DNA from: Escallonia rubra
Lineage: Eukaryota; Streptophyta; Magnoliopsida; Escalloniales; Escalloniaceae
Reading direction: 5' to 3'
DNA: 64,000 nt
Assembly: GCA_033065855.1 (NCBI GenBank)
Contig: JAVXUO010000235.1
Span: forward strand, 1 to 64,000
Shown piece by piece: positions 25,340 to 36,518 of the stretch (positions within the stretch are counted from its first letter, which is position 1; each line of letters begins with the position of its first letter). A program made the position numbers and the translations under genes. Below the pieces are notes generated by a model that did not search any database, was not told the origin of the DNA, and was given only the letters and a program-made list of their open reading frames with translations.

Positions 25340-28300
25340 AAAAGTCGCTTTAATTATGGAAATGACACGACAAGTAACACATAGCAGACATGTATAAGCC
25401 AGAGGAAACAAACGACAATCCAGCAACATTATAACGGCAGTTGAACGATGTAACCAAGTACATGCCATAAAGCAAGCAAGCTATCACCAGCCTAAGAAAC
25501 CTAATATATCGGGATTGTTAGGGTGTCAAGGGAGGGGAGAGCTTCCCATTAAGTAGCCCAGGCCCACGGGGCCTACCATGGAACAAAAAAAAAAACTCGA
25601 AAACGCAGTAAGCAAGCTTAATGAATACTGCACAACATTTAACATCAAATTGAGACAATTAATCATCCCTATAAAACAGGGAAAAGCATTAACAAAAAAT
25701 ATTTGTGCCAGCATGAAAGAAACCACGTTACTAATGCACCTTACAGGACTAAGAAGCTAAATACATTCTGGTCGAATAAGTCCATACTTTATATGCTAAC
25801 ACCAAAAAAGGCCCCAGAACTAACATGCTGGGTATTCTAAAGCATATCGAGTGAAACTATAAAAGAAAAGGAAAACATCCGCACATAATTAGATTACTAG
25901 CTAAAATCATGGTCGTTTACTTAGACAAAGAAAAATAAACTCCACTTCTTCCGGATGTTACCAATTTTTTAGTTTTATTAAGATAAGCTAATCATGGAAA
26001 AATATAAATTTGCATTCTTTATTCTAGCCCCTTTATATGAACTTTGGCATCTTTTCTATGGTGCATATTTGCAAATAAAACCATAGCTTTTTGTCCACTA
26101 TATGATTTAGAGCCATTTTTATATGAATGCCTATATTCAATTTCTTTGTTTTTATTATTTCGCAACATCAAATTTTAATAGATTGAAGTGGAATAAGTAG
26201 GTAGTAGGTACTGATAATTCTTTACTCGTCAACTGACATAATTAAATTAACTATTTCAAGTTTTTGGCACATGAACTTGAAGAAATAACATGTCAAAAGA
26301 AACTTACTCTTTACAGCTACTTATGAGTTTGGTGTTTACTCTATGCCTCTAACTCGCTTGCAAAGATGGTCTTTGTACTATACAAGCAAACTAGCCTGTA
26401 ATACCGCCCTTACATCTCAATCAGAATAGCAAATTAAATTGCATGTATAGTACAAAAGAGAATGATAGTTGTGCTTCAGTTTTAACGGAGCTCAACTTCA
26501 AATTTAACTGGCAAAATGTAGCGACTCTTGAGAGATGTATAACGAAAATGTAACGACTCTTAAGAGATGTGATTAGTCTTATAACCGTTTGGGTTAGTTG
26601 TTATCAGTTGATTATAAGGGCATATTGCAGTTTTGACCTTCTTAAATATATAGTCATGGCTGCTTAAAGTTAGCAGGGAAACTAGGCGAAGTCATGGGCT
26701 TGTGGCTAAAAATTAGGGTGAGGGAACCGATTTTGGCCGGTAAATTAGTGTTCTAGACTTCTAGCTGATGGGAATTCAAGAATTCTAGAAAAATGGGGTC
26801 AGGCTTTGGTGGGCAAAGGCCTTAGCAATCAAATACAGATATGTATAACAGATAACTTACGTGGACCGTGCATTGCCCTTTATGTTTCTCCATCCACCCA
26901 CCTCAACTTTCCAACATAAGTAGAATCGCTTAAAATGTTTAGTAGAGTAACATTATCTGCTTTGAGTTCACCCAAGTTGAGAACACTAAAAACCACCATG
27001 ATTCTCTCGGTTCTTTCATGCTTCTCTTTCTCCCTTCCTTTCAAATTAACACTAGAACCAGGAAATAATGTGAAACCAGACTATATCCTCTGAATTCTGC
27101 AGCTAAGTTTTTAAAGGTGACAAACTACCTTCAAAAAAATTAGTTGTGCTAATTAAGTCTAATCATGCACTTTAACAGAGAATCCCCAGAATAGAAAACC
27201 CATTTACATCACCAACTTTCGTCTCTCTTTTCACATCTTTTTAAAAGCCAAGCAGTAAACAGCTACATGAAATATCAACATCAACATCTGGAATCGTCAT
27301 CGTCATTTAAGCTTTAATCCCATAGTTGTTAAGGTCGACTACGTTAACCATTTTCCTATAAAAGCACGCGCTCTCTAATAAATTCCTAGCAATCAAGTCT
27401 TTTCTCATTGCTTCTCCCTTGTTATCCTCAATCTAGCTCTGCGGCCCTGCCTCGTCTTAGCCCATTAACTTGATAGACGTCTCAATCAAATCTTTCCTCA
27501 CTACTTCTCCCCATGTTATCCTCGATCTGCCCCTGCCCGGTCCCATCAACTTGGCATAAGTTACTTCTTCTTACAGGGCATCTAATGGCCTACATTGGAG
27601 ATGAACAAACTAGCACAGGTGATGTCCTCGTCTTTTTTTCAATTGGCATCACCCCACTTTGTTGCGAATATTCTCATTTCTTATTCAATCTCCCTTGTGT
27701 GGCTACATCCATCTAAGCATTCACATTTCAGCGGACTCATCCCATATGTATGGTATTTCTTAGTTGCCTAACATTGTGAACCATACAACATTACCAGCCT
27801 CACTACCGATCTATAAAATCTTCCCTCAACTTGAGAGGAACATTACGGTCACAAAACTGCCAGCCAACCTACTATTATCCTATGGGCAACAACCTCTCTC
27901 TCTCTCCCCCGGAAAAATAGTTGGTAGGTCAGAAAGATTAGATTCGGATTTCGTGTATCCAGGTGCTAAGTCGACTTTAGGAAATTCTTTTCCTAATCAC
28001 ACAAAAGGCATACCTCAGCAGCAATACCTAACCAGTGAATTCCATCACATCGCCAACCAACCAAGAACCAGTGGGCTAAGAAGCACGGATTCCAGGGCGG
28101 GTGAGGATGCGATAAGGGTGCGGATAGGCGGGTACGTCAGTTTTTCAAAAATAGGATACATGTGCGGCGGGGATTCGGCAAAAATTTATTAACATATATT
28201 ATTTGTATATAACAAAATAATGTTATTTTAGACAAATAATAAAATATTATGTTAATTTGGTGGCTGCTTAAGAAATATTGAAAGTGCATAGCCAAGTATG

Positions 28301-29956
28301 ACAATGTTTGTAAAAGTTTTATTATTTTTTTAAAGTAGTGGGGCTATTTTGAAATATTGTCAATAGAACTGACAGTTAAACATAATAAACATAAAGTTTC
28401 ATAAAACCCTATTTCCCAATCTTATACACAGCCGCCGTCAGAGACATAGGAAGCATCAACTGGCCGTCGCCTCTACTGCCAGAAGTCCCTCGTCGGTTGC
28501 CTCTCCAGCTGAAAGTCCCTCGCCGGTCGCCTCCCCTGCCGGAAGACCCTCGACGCTCCGGCGGAGTTATTTCTGCTCTTCTCCTTCTTCTTCTTCTTCT
28601 TCTTCTCCTTCTTCTCTTCTCCTTCTTGTCTTTCTTTCTCTCCTTCTCCTCTTCTCCTTCTTGTCTTTCTTTCTCTCCTTCTTCTCTTCTCCTTCTCCTG
28701 CTACTCTCTGCCGAAAAACCCTGGGTGCGTGTCCAAGCCGCACCCAGATCCAGAAAATTAATTGGAAAAAAAAAATTGTTTTGGACACGCACCTGGTGCC
28801 GGTGCTTCTCCCAGACTGCTGCACCGGTGCTTCATAGCCAGTGGGGCTTTCGATTCTAAACAAATATCCCTCCCGACTATAATGGAAAGGGGGGAATCGC
28901 TGTTTCACAACCGCTCCTCTACAACTACCTTTCGCCCAACATGTTCAAGAACGAAGAAAGAGAATTGCGTAGATAGGAGGACGAAACGAACCAACCCACT
29001 TGTCCTGATCGGGTTAAGTGGCTTACAGATGGAGATCAAGGATGGGCTCTTGGTCACAAAAGGTAATGCGATTCTTTTTCCGATCTGAAGAAGAAGGTTT
29101 GGATCTCTCTCTCTCTCTCTCTCTCTCCCCCCCCCCCCGCTCTTTGCTCGTTATTTAACCAATATAGCTAATATAACTTTATTAGATACTTGTTCCCCAT
29201 CGATACTCACTTCCTCCTGGTTTTCGCAAAATTGTATTGCAAGTACTCCGTCTTTTTTTTTTGCTTAACCTAAAGCCTATGAATTCTAAAGTACTTCTCG
29301 ATAACTCTATCATGGCCATAGACTTGTTCGTCGAAGGAAAGCTAAAAAGAAAAACAATACTGCCTCCTCTTCATATTTTTTTTCTCCCTCTTGACTTTTT
29401 ATGGACTTCTAAAATTGAATTTATATCTACGTGGATTCAAATAGCAAATGCAGACTAGATAAGTACCCTTTGACTACAGCAAAGACAACATGTCCATATT
29501 CTATTCTAGGTATTTGCAAAGATTCATAAGAAACAAAAATTGTAAAGCGGAACTCGGAGGGAGTACTTGCATCCTAGCTAAATTCAACTACAAGAAAAAC
29601 GATACATGTACCATTGCTTCCGCTAAATCATTAACGCCACCATAGAACTTATTAAAAGAAAAATGACTATGGTAACGTACGTAGGTGTTCAACTGCCGAA
29701 CGAAGCTCGAGAAGTTATTGTGCTTGAAGTACTTGGGCAGCAGGTCCCGACCGAACTCGGGCGGGTCCCACACGACGAAGCTGTTGTTCGAGGCGCTCCA
29801 CGAGACGACCCGGTCGGTCGAGGGGTCGTCGACCATGTCGTACGTCTTGACGAGGAACGGCGCCGGGCCAGCGGCGACGGCCATTGGTGCCGGCGGCGGG
29901 ATCTCTCCGGCGCCGCCGGCGGAGCTAGGGTTCTGCCGGGTTGCCGCGGCGTCCAT
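18886..29956 (-). CDS. HSFA1: Class A1 heat-stress transcription factor
   Basis: Two exons, 29956-29681 (residues 1-92) and 20142-18886 (93-510); the intron sits after RQLNTY, the conserved HSF position, phase 0. DNA-binding domain about 32-124 ([14 protein letters not shown] through [11 protein letters not shown] and [12 protein letters not shown]). HR-A/B coiled coil about 152-217, with the long class A spacing. NLS KKRRLK 236-241. Acidic aromatic activator motif [10 protein letters not shown] 444-453. C-terminal export signal LTEQMGLL 496-503. Class A1 factors are the constitutive master activators of the heat response: they trimerise, bind heat-shock elements and are held by HSP70/HSP90 before stress. 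The start is the ATG at 29956, giving an Ala/Pro-rich lead before the domain. Exon 2 must begin at the acceptor 20144-20143, because a TTG-started frame would lose the end of the DNA-binding domain. The intron is 9.5 kb, long for this family. A 5'-truncated copy lies at 1-495. Confidence 0.95.
19648..23023. repeat. Segmental duplication, right copy (pairs with 1-3356)
   Basis: This copy is embedded in the intact HSFA1 gene: the 5' part of exon 2 (19648-20142) and the adjoining intron (20143-23023). Relative to 1-3356 it shows scattered substitutions and small indels in the intron and three silent substitutions in the exon. Because it is continuous with the rest of the intron and with exon 1, it is the likely source. 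Confidence 0.95.
25309..25338. repeat. (AG)15 microsatellite
   Basis: Fifteen perfect AG units inside HSFA1 intron 1. Confidence 0.97.
27340..27860 (-). mobile_element. Decayed LINE reverse-transcriptase C-terminus
   Basis: On the minus strand the frames give [15 protein letters not shown] at about 27780-27830 and [20 protein letters not shown] at 27545-27486, both typical of the region after the reverse-transcriptase core in a common plant LINE group (family pattern MLYGxxCW and GRGRPxxTWxEVVRKDL). Frameshifts and stops separate the blocks. Sits in the sense orientation in HSFA1 intron 1. Confidence 0.7.
28077..28832. mobile_element. Possible MITE with GAAGCAC ends and pyrimidine-rich core
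   Basis: TGGGCTAAGAAGCAC at about 28071-28085 is an imperfect inverted match to GTGCTTCATAGCCA at about 28826-28839. The interior has GC-rich GGGTGCGGAT-like sequence, an AT-rich part, and a long CTT/CTCCTT tract at about 28575-28700. No clear target duplication. Open frames across the CTT tract are low-complexity Leu/Ser or Glu/Arg/Lys and are not genes. Confidence 0.4.
28575..28700. repeat. Imperfect CTT/CTCCTT microsatellite
   Basis: Pyrimidine-only tract of CTT, CTCCTT and TCTTTC units, with one nearly exact internal repeat of CTCCTTCTTGTCTTTCTTTC. Confidence 0.9.
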
Positions 29957-30320
29957 CTCAGCGTACGGAGGGCATGGATTGAGACGGGATTTCGTATTGG
30001 CCTAGGGTTTCGCGAGGGGGGAGGCGTGCGGCATTTGTAGTGATGAAAGTGAAACCCTAGGAGAGATGGTAGTGGTGGTTCGAGTGGTTTATACGGTGGC
30101 GACAATGGAGGGAAATGGGGGAGTTTTTCATGTAAAGCGGAGACGGCGGAGGAAACGGGCACGAGCCGGTTTTAACCCGAAAGTCTTTTACTTGACGTGG
30201 GGCTTGTACTTTGATGTAATTGGAAACCCACCCCAGGAATATTCTCTTTAAAGGACAATTTGACATTTACGCCCAGTATGAGATATTTGACACGAAGTGA
30301 CGTGGAGAAAATTTCACTAA
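29957..30320 (-). promoter_or_regulatory. 5' UTR and proximal promoter region of HSFA1
   Basis: Directly upstream of the HSFA1 ATG on the minus strand, bounded by a repeat at 30321. Contains the leader. I could not place a transcription start or a convincing heat-shock element by eye. Confidence 0.45.
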
Positions 30321-30752
30321 GGACCAGTTTGACAAAAAAAATTTACTCTTTTTTTTTCAGTTTTAAAAACTGAAAAAAAAGAAGCGTTTGGTAATCATTT
30401 TTAATTCAATTTAAAAAAACAGTTTTTAAACTGAAGAGTAAAAAAAAAACTCCAAAAACTGGTTTTTTTTTTCACTTTTTGTTTTTTTTTTTAGACCACT
30501 ACCACCACCCTCCCACCGCCGGCAGCCACCGCCGTCCGCCGGCGACAACCACCGTCGACCACCGCTACGCCCCACCACTGCCACCGCAAACCACCATAAA
30601 AAAGAAGTCAAAATAAAAAAGGTTACCAAACACCAAATAAAAAACTAAAAAAAAAAGGGTTATCAAACACCCACTTGTTTTTATAAAAAAAAAAATTAAG
30701 CTGCTCTTTAAAAACTGAAAACAAAAAAAAAATTTGTCAAACGAACTATAAG
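30321..30752. mobile_element. MITE-like element with AGTTTGACAAA ends
   Basis: AGTTTGACAAA at about 30326 and its imperfect inverse TTTGTCAAACGAACT at about 30734-30748 bound the stretch. Inner copies of TTTGGTAATCA and GTTATCAAACACCC resemble the subterminal pattern of the element at 56665-58692. The middle is a CCACCG-rich low-complexity block. Target duplication not clear. It lies within 400 bp upstream of HSFA1. Confidence 0.5.
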
Positions 30753-31483
30753 AGTTTCTCAATCTTGACTTGCACAGGTGTGAGTACTCAATTAACCTTA
30801 TGGGTGGGAAAAAAAACAACAAAATTAGATGAATTTGCTTTGCTGATGATCTATTTATCTTTGCCTTTACCGAAACCTGAATAAAAGCTCCTTTTTCTTA
30901 GCAAGAGTAAATGAGGAGGTATCATATAATCTTACTCAAATAATGGGAATTCCCCTAGGAAAATTCCTTGTCACTTACTTGGGTGTACCACTCATTTTTA
31001 CCAAACTGCATATAAAGGACTGTAAGATCTTCCTTGAAAGGCTTACAAAGAAGATTAACAGTTGGTGCACAAAGTATTTGTCATATGCCGGAAGGATTCA
31101 ACTAGCAATTTATGTGCTTATAAGTATGCAGGTCTACTCGTGCTCTATTTTCATCTCGTCTAAGAATATAATAAATCAAATTGAGGTAAAAAATTAGAGC
31201 ATTCATATCGCATGGGAAAGACATCAAGTGCACAGGGGTAAAAGTATCATGGAATGATGTTTGTCTTCCAAAAGAAGAAGGTGGGCTTGGAGTTAAGAGA
31301 TTGGCAGAGTGGAATAAAGCTGCAATATGTAGACATATATGGGATCTTGCATACAAGAATGACTCATTATGGGTAAAATGGTATCACAGTTATATCATCA
31401 AAAATCAGCATTTTTTGTCCTTCAAGCCTCATGTGATTCTTTCATAGACATGGTGCAAAATAGTTAAGATGAGAGATACCATT

Positions 31484-32466
31484 TAGGGATGGCAATACAA
31501 CCCGCAACCGGCGAATCCCCGCCCCGATCTCATAGAAGTGGGTCTTTTTGACTTTGACGGGATTACGGGGCGGGTATGATTTTTTTTTTTAAAAATCCGC
31601 AGCGGGTTAGGGTCGGGTGTGGTATTTCATTTGGCCCGCCCCGGTATCCGACCCGCACCCGCCCCGCTATGTTAACTATTACCTTGATTTAATCCTAGCC
31701 GTCCATCCCTACCTATATATACATATCATATAAACCCTAAAAGTTCCACTTCTCAGTTCTCTCACTCACTCCCTCACCCTCACGGCCTCACTCCCTCTGG
31801 CCGCCTCTGCCGACTGCCGCTGCCGCCCAGCCGTTCCCCTCCTTCTCGGCGACTCCGGCCAGTCGTTTCGCCCAGCCACCGCGCTCCTCCTTCTCCTTCT
31901 CAGTTCTCTCACTCACTCCCTCACGGCCTCACTCCCTCTGCCGACTGCCGCCTGCCGCAGTGCCGCTGCCGCCCAGCCGTTCGCCTCCTTCTCGGCGATT
32001 CCGCCCAGCCGTTTGGCCCAGCCACCGTGCTCCTCCTCACTCCCTCTGCCGACTGCCGACTGCCGACTGCCGCCCAGCCGTTCGCCTCCTTCTCGGTGAT
32101 TCCGGCCAGCCGTTTGGCCCAGCCACCGCGCTCCTCCTCACTCCCTCTGCCGACTGCCGCCTGCCGCAGTGCCGCTGCCGCCCAGCCGTTCGCCTCCTTC
32201 TCGGCGATTCCGGCCAGCCGTTTGGCCCAGCCACCGCGCTCCTCCTCACTCCCTCTGCCGCCTGCCGCCTGCGGGGAAGGGGAAGGGTTTGGGCTAGGCG
32301 GGGCGGGGATGGGATGGGTTTTCTAAAGTATGTTAGGGTCGGATGTGGTATTAAGGTTTTAGAACCCGGCGCGGGGCGGGTGCGGGGCGGGGTGGGATTT
32401 CAGGGGTAGCGGGGCGGGTTCGGATTGTAGCAGATCCGCATCCGACCCGCCCCATTTCCATCCCTA
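31484..32466. mobile_element. Non-autonomous hAT-type element, 983 bp, 8-bp target duplication
   Basis: Begins TAGGGATGGCAAT and ends ATTTCCATCCCTA (terminal inverted repeats). ATACCATT flanks both sides, at 31476-31483 and 32467-32474, giving the 8-bp target duplication typical of hAT. GC-rich subterminal GCGGGT/ACCCGC motifs occur at both ends. No transposase. The insertion interrupts the LINE remnant, so it is younger. It contains a four-copy tandem repeat (31805-32260). Confidence 0.9.
31805..32260. repeat. Four-copy GC-rich tandem repeat inside the hAT element
   Basis: Units carry CTCCCTCTGCCGACTGCCG, then GCCCAGCCGTTCGCCTCCTT, then GTTTGGCCCAGCCACCGCGC. GCCCAGCCGTT starts at 31825, 31971, 32072 and 32180, so the last three units are 101 and 108 bp apart. 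Open frames across it are translations of the repeat. Confidence 0.9.
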
Positions 32467-33440
32467 ATACCATTCAACCAAGTGTGATACATAAATTAGG
32501 CAATGGTCAGGATACATGGATGTGGTATGATCAATGGATGCCTGGGTGGACTCTCATTGAGAAATATGGAAGGAGAATTATATACGACTCGGGATTAAGG
32601 GAAGACAACAAGGTGGCAAATATCATAGGTGATTATCAATGGCAATTACCTTCAGCAATATCACAGACATTGAGGCAATGTCGTGAAGAAATGGTTCAAG
32701 TTAATGTCCCAAATGATAGGAGGGAGGATAGAATTGGATGGATGCTAAACAAGAATGGTCAGTTCACAGTGAACTCTACTTGACAACTGCTGAGAACAAG
32801 GACAGAAAAAGTCATGGTGAAAACTGGTATGGTTCACAGGAAATATCCCAAAATATTCTGTTGTATTCTGGATGTTATGCAAAGAAGGCTTAAGAACTAA
32901 AAAATACCTTAAGGACTGGAATTGTATCATAGATGATACATGTTCCTTGTGTAGGCAACAGAGTGAAGATGAGAATCACCTATTCTGGAGTTGTCCTTAC
33001 TCCAGAGAGATTTGGAAGCTGATATTCTCTAGATTGGAACTACCATATGACTGGCAGTCCTGGAAGCATTTACTCAAGTATGCCTCTGAAAAATTTAGGG
33101 GCAAAAGTTTACAAGCCAAGCTGAGAAATTGGTTATGGGCACTGCAGTGTATATAATTTGGAATGAGAGGAACAACAAAATTTTTTAACAACAAAAAAAA
33201 AATACTGTGGAAGAGATATGTGCAAGATCAAGGAGTTAATACAATACAGAGTAAGGGGCTAGAGGAAAGTGCCTGCAACTAACAGAAACAAGGCAATATG
33301 TTGTATTTGGGGGATCCATGAAGATATTCTTATGCCTATTTGAAGCCTAATTGACGTAATAGTAAAGCGACAATTCCCTTTTGTAAGGGATGGACATAGA
33401 GATGGATACTGAACTATTGTAAATACGTAAATACATACAT

Positions 33441-35577
33441 TTTATGCAATACAATGACATTTTACCAAGAAAATTTTGAAAAAATGAAAAATGGCGTTTA
33501 TCAATTTTCATGTGATATGGAATGGAAGCGTCTAAGCACTAACAACATTGTGAATTTGAACCATGAGATACATTTAAGATTTCTTGGTGCTATAATACGT
33601 TTGACATTAGCAAGTGACACAAAAAAGTTCGGAGGTACTCACATGTCCATCCATCCATAAGAGCATCAAAGCGGCCACTCGTTGCCAACCGGCGTTTGCA
33701 AGCACCCTTCAACCACCAAGACAAGTACAACTTTTGCAATTGTGGGGGGGGGGGGGGGGGGGTTCTTAAAGTGGAAAAGAATGAGAGAAGGAAAGGGTGG
33801 GATGACACCCTCATCATGTAGTTGAGGGATGAATTGTATGAGTAACATATAAAAAACTATTTTCACCGTGACAAAAAAAAAAAACTCGACCAATAATGTC
33901 CATTATGTGTCAATGAAAAGGCACACCTAAACCTTACACAATCACCACGACACATATTTTTACTCCGAACTTAGGACTCAAGCTCACGTTACTCGCCTAT
34001 CGAAAAACCCTAAACATGTTTGAGAGTCAAAGAATTAACTATCTTACTGCTACTGAATCAAACTTTTGAAGTCATGTACTAACTTGAAAGGCTAGAGTAA
34101 AAAGTAATGAGAAGTTTGGGAGAGGCGTATAGGGCGAAGGGGAAAGAGAACGAAGAGTTCATATGGGGGCGGGAAAGGCGGAGGTGGGGGACCTTCCACG
34201 TGGGGAAATCGCCTCCCCCACCCCACCTCCCGCCACCATGCATCGTTACGTGTATTAGTACTCAAACGTCCGATAGCGATCAGAATAATAAACATCATTC
34301 TGTTAGGGTTAAGTGCTTAATCCTTTCAATTGTAACATAGTAGGTTAAATGACCCATCTTGCAGTACCTCGCATTTCATATGTCCTTATTCTAATACGAT
34401 GTTTATCTTCAATTTTATACATATTATATAATTGGCCCCGTGGTAACGGTAAACCTATAATGATATCTCACATGGAATGCAAGTTAGTACGATTCTACCT
34501 TTATAAAGCTTTGCCCATGATCTTAAAAGGAACATGCTTGACTAGCCCTTTAAAAGAGAATAATGCCCTTTGGTGAGGCTATAGGTCACGTTGTTACGAA
34601 TGGTTTCAGATTTAATTCTCAAAAACTCAACATGAGTTATCCAGTCGAGTTGTTAATGATTGGGGGGAAACAAAGGCAAGTTTTGTGTCTGTTTGACGCT
34701 GACTATGGTGGAAGATTTTGACTTATGTCTAATTGAGTCTTAGCAACACAAGACTGTGAAGAACTATTCTGAGATAAGAAATCAATGGATAACTGGATAC
34801 AATTGAGTGATCGCGACACAAATTTTTTTACGCATCCATTTATATCAAACATCGCATAAACCTCTTCTCACAAATATCTGATGCATTAGGAACACTCTGC
34901 TTAGTTGAGGAAGATCTACGTAATTGCTTTCAGTCATATTTTACTTTGATTTTGTGCCCTCCAATTCCTGAGCATTCATCAGACATAAAAATAGGAGTTT
35001 GTGATGTCCTACGTTACATGTGAGATAATATGATATTACCCTTAAGAAACTTAGCCGAAGTGCTTACTTGACCAACGCTTTCAAGTGAGGCATTAACTTG
35101 TGATGGAGTCGTGGATTGCGTCGTTACGAGTACACGTAACACCCCAAACAAGTGCCATAATCATTGAACTCTTTTGGTGATAACCAAACTATGAAGAGTC
35201 AACGATATAACACCACTCACTACGATCAAGCTCTTACCAATACTCTAACATCAATTGTTGTTTGCGAAGACCCAACTTTATTTCTCACGTTTGGCATAAC
35301 TCCTATCATATGTCGAACACACGGTGACGAATGATTATTTCTTGTAAGTGAAATAAGACCCATGACAGAGGCCACAGTGATTGTTTGATGATATGGTCAC
35401 TCGCTGTCACTAATAAAAGAGAGAGAGACAAAGAGAAGCACGGTAGACGAAGTTGAGTGTCCAATTTGCGAGCACGGAGGAACATGAGAATGAATTTCAC
35501 AAATTAAAAAACAGTAGTTTTTTTATACTTGTAAAATGACTAATGAAACTCCCGTATTTCTTTTGTATTGTTATACA
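33441..35577. other. Intergenic spacer
   Basis: No gene recognised. Notable only for a G-run at about 33745-33762 and an inverted GC-rich stretch near 34160-34240 (GGTGGGGGACC...CCCCACCTCCC). Confidence 0.5.
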
Positions 35578-36388
35578 TAGGGGTGCAACTTGGGCGGGCT
35601 GGACGGACCCAAGGGTTAGACCATGACCAACCCACTCTCTAAAAGTCGTACACATGTCCAGCCCAGCCCATCTACAAGCCAAATAATATGTGTCCAGACC
35701 AAGCCCATCAAATTTTTGGTGGATACGGGAAGTCCACGGGTTGTCCATGGTTAAGAATTATTTTTTTAAAAATGATTTCGAAGCATATCATTGACCATCC
35801 AACTCTACAATTCAATCATGATAATGAAATAAAGTACATTAAAATCTCAAAAAAAAAACTTAAATGTAAGCAGGAAACAACTATTTGGGACAAAATGTGA
35901 TAGAAAAAGAAAAGAATCTTTAATCCAATAAAAAGAAATAAAGTAGAAAAAGTAAAGTCATCAAATATCTTTAAACATGAACAAAAGTGGAAATCGTCGC
36001 TCAATCTAGTTCAGAAAAATAATACAAGAATATGAGCATACTTTTCGCTTTGAGGCTTTGACTTTGTCGAAGTGAGGGCTGAGAGTTCAGAAAGTATAAA
36101 AAAGAAATAGAGTAGTATTCTATTAGGTTAAGAGTTTGAGGGTCGAGATTGCATAAACTTATGTGATCCACGGTTTTTAATGACTAAAGGAAATAATATA
36201 TATATAATAGTTAGACAGACTGATTTTTCACGGGCTGGACGGACTTGTAAAAACTTTTGTCCATGTCCGGCCATATTTTTAACGGGTTCAAAATTTTGAA
36301 CCACGTTCACTACGGTCACTACAAAAGTAAGTCTATTCTCATATTTTTTTCGAGCCGGCACGGGTTGCCCGACCAAGTTGCACTCCTA
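35578..36388. mobile_element. Non-autonomous hAT-type element, 811 bp, 8-bp target duplication
   Basis: Begins TAGGGGTGCAACTTGGGCGG and ends GCCCGACCAAGTTGCACTCC followed by TA, an imperfect terminal inverted repeat. The target duplication GTTATACA is exact at 35570-35577 and 36389-36396. AT-rich interior without a transposase frame. It sits about 130 bp upstream of the RAD1 start codon and may bound or influence that promoter. Confidence 0.9.
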
Positions 36389-36479
36389 GTTATACACTAG
36401 AATAGTAGCTCTACCGTAAACCGTGAATCAAACAGGTACTTGGCACGAATTACACGACACCAAACGCCTGCCTAAAAGC

Positions 36480-36490
36480 TTTTGGCGGGA
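36480..36490 (+). promoter_or_regulatory. E2F-like site upstream of RAD1
   Basis: TTTTGGCGGGA, matching the plant E2F pattern TTT(G/C)(G/C)CG(G/C), lies 28 bp before the RAD1 ATG. E2F sites are common in plant S-phase and DNA-damage genes, so the position fits. Binding is inferred. Confidence 0.5.
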
Positions 36491-36518
36491 GAGGAAAGAC
36501 GGCGACAGAGAAGAAAAG

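Larger units (their letters stand above)
20143..29680 (-). other. Giant HSFA1 intron 1
   Basis: 9538 bp between donor GTACGT (29680) and acceptor GAACAG (20143). Contents: the duplicated part (20143-23023), unrecognised AT-rich DNA with short open frames (23.2-27.3 kb), an (AG)15 microsatellite, a minus-strand LINE remnant (27340-27860), a possible MITE with a CTT-rich core (28077-28832), and a (CT)n/C-run at about 29107-29138. No complete nested gene was recognised. Confidence 0.85.
30825..33440 (+). mobile_element. Truncated LINE (RT palm end plus zf-RVT), split by a hAT element
   Basis: Plus-strand remnant of an L1-type LINE ORF2. EFAFADDLFIF (about 30829-30865) contains the catalytic F-A-D-D motif of reverse transcriptase. 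The next frame has VTYLGVPLIFTKL, FLERLTKKINSW and LSYAGRIQL (RT thumb), then WNDVCLPKEEGGLGV and, after the 31484-32466 insertion, GNGQDTWMWYDQW. The zf-RVT zinc-binding domain follows: CSLCRQQSEDENHLFWSCPYS at about 32940-33005. Stops and frameshifts break it. 5' end truncated; no poly(A) found at the 3' end. Confidence 0.85.

Noticed and set aside
28409..28908. Open frames of Leu/Ser or Arg/Glu/Lys runs
   Set aside because: Translations of the CTT/CTCCTT microsatellite; no conserved sequence.
31960..32409. 149-codon plus-strand frame with internal repeats
   Set aside because: Translation of the tandem units inside the hAT element; not a protein gene.
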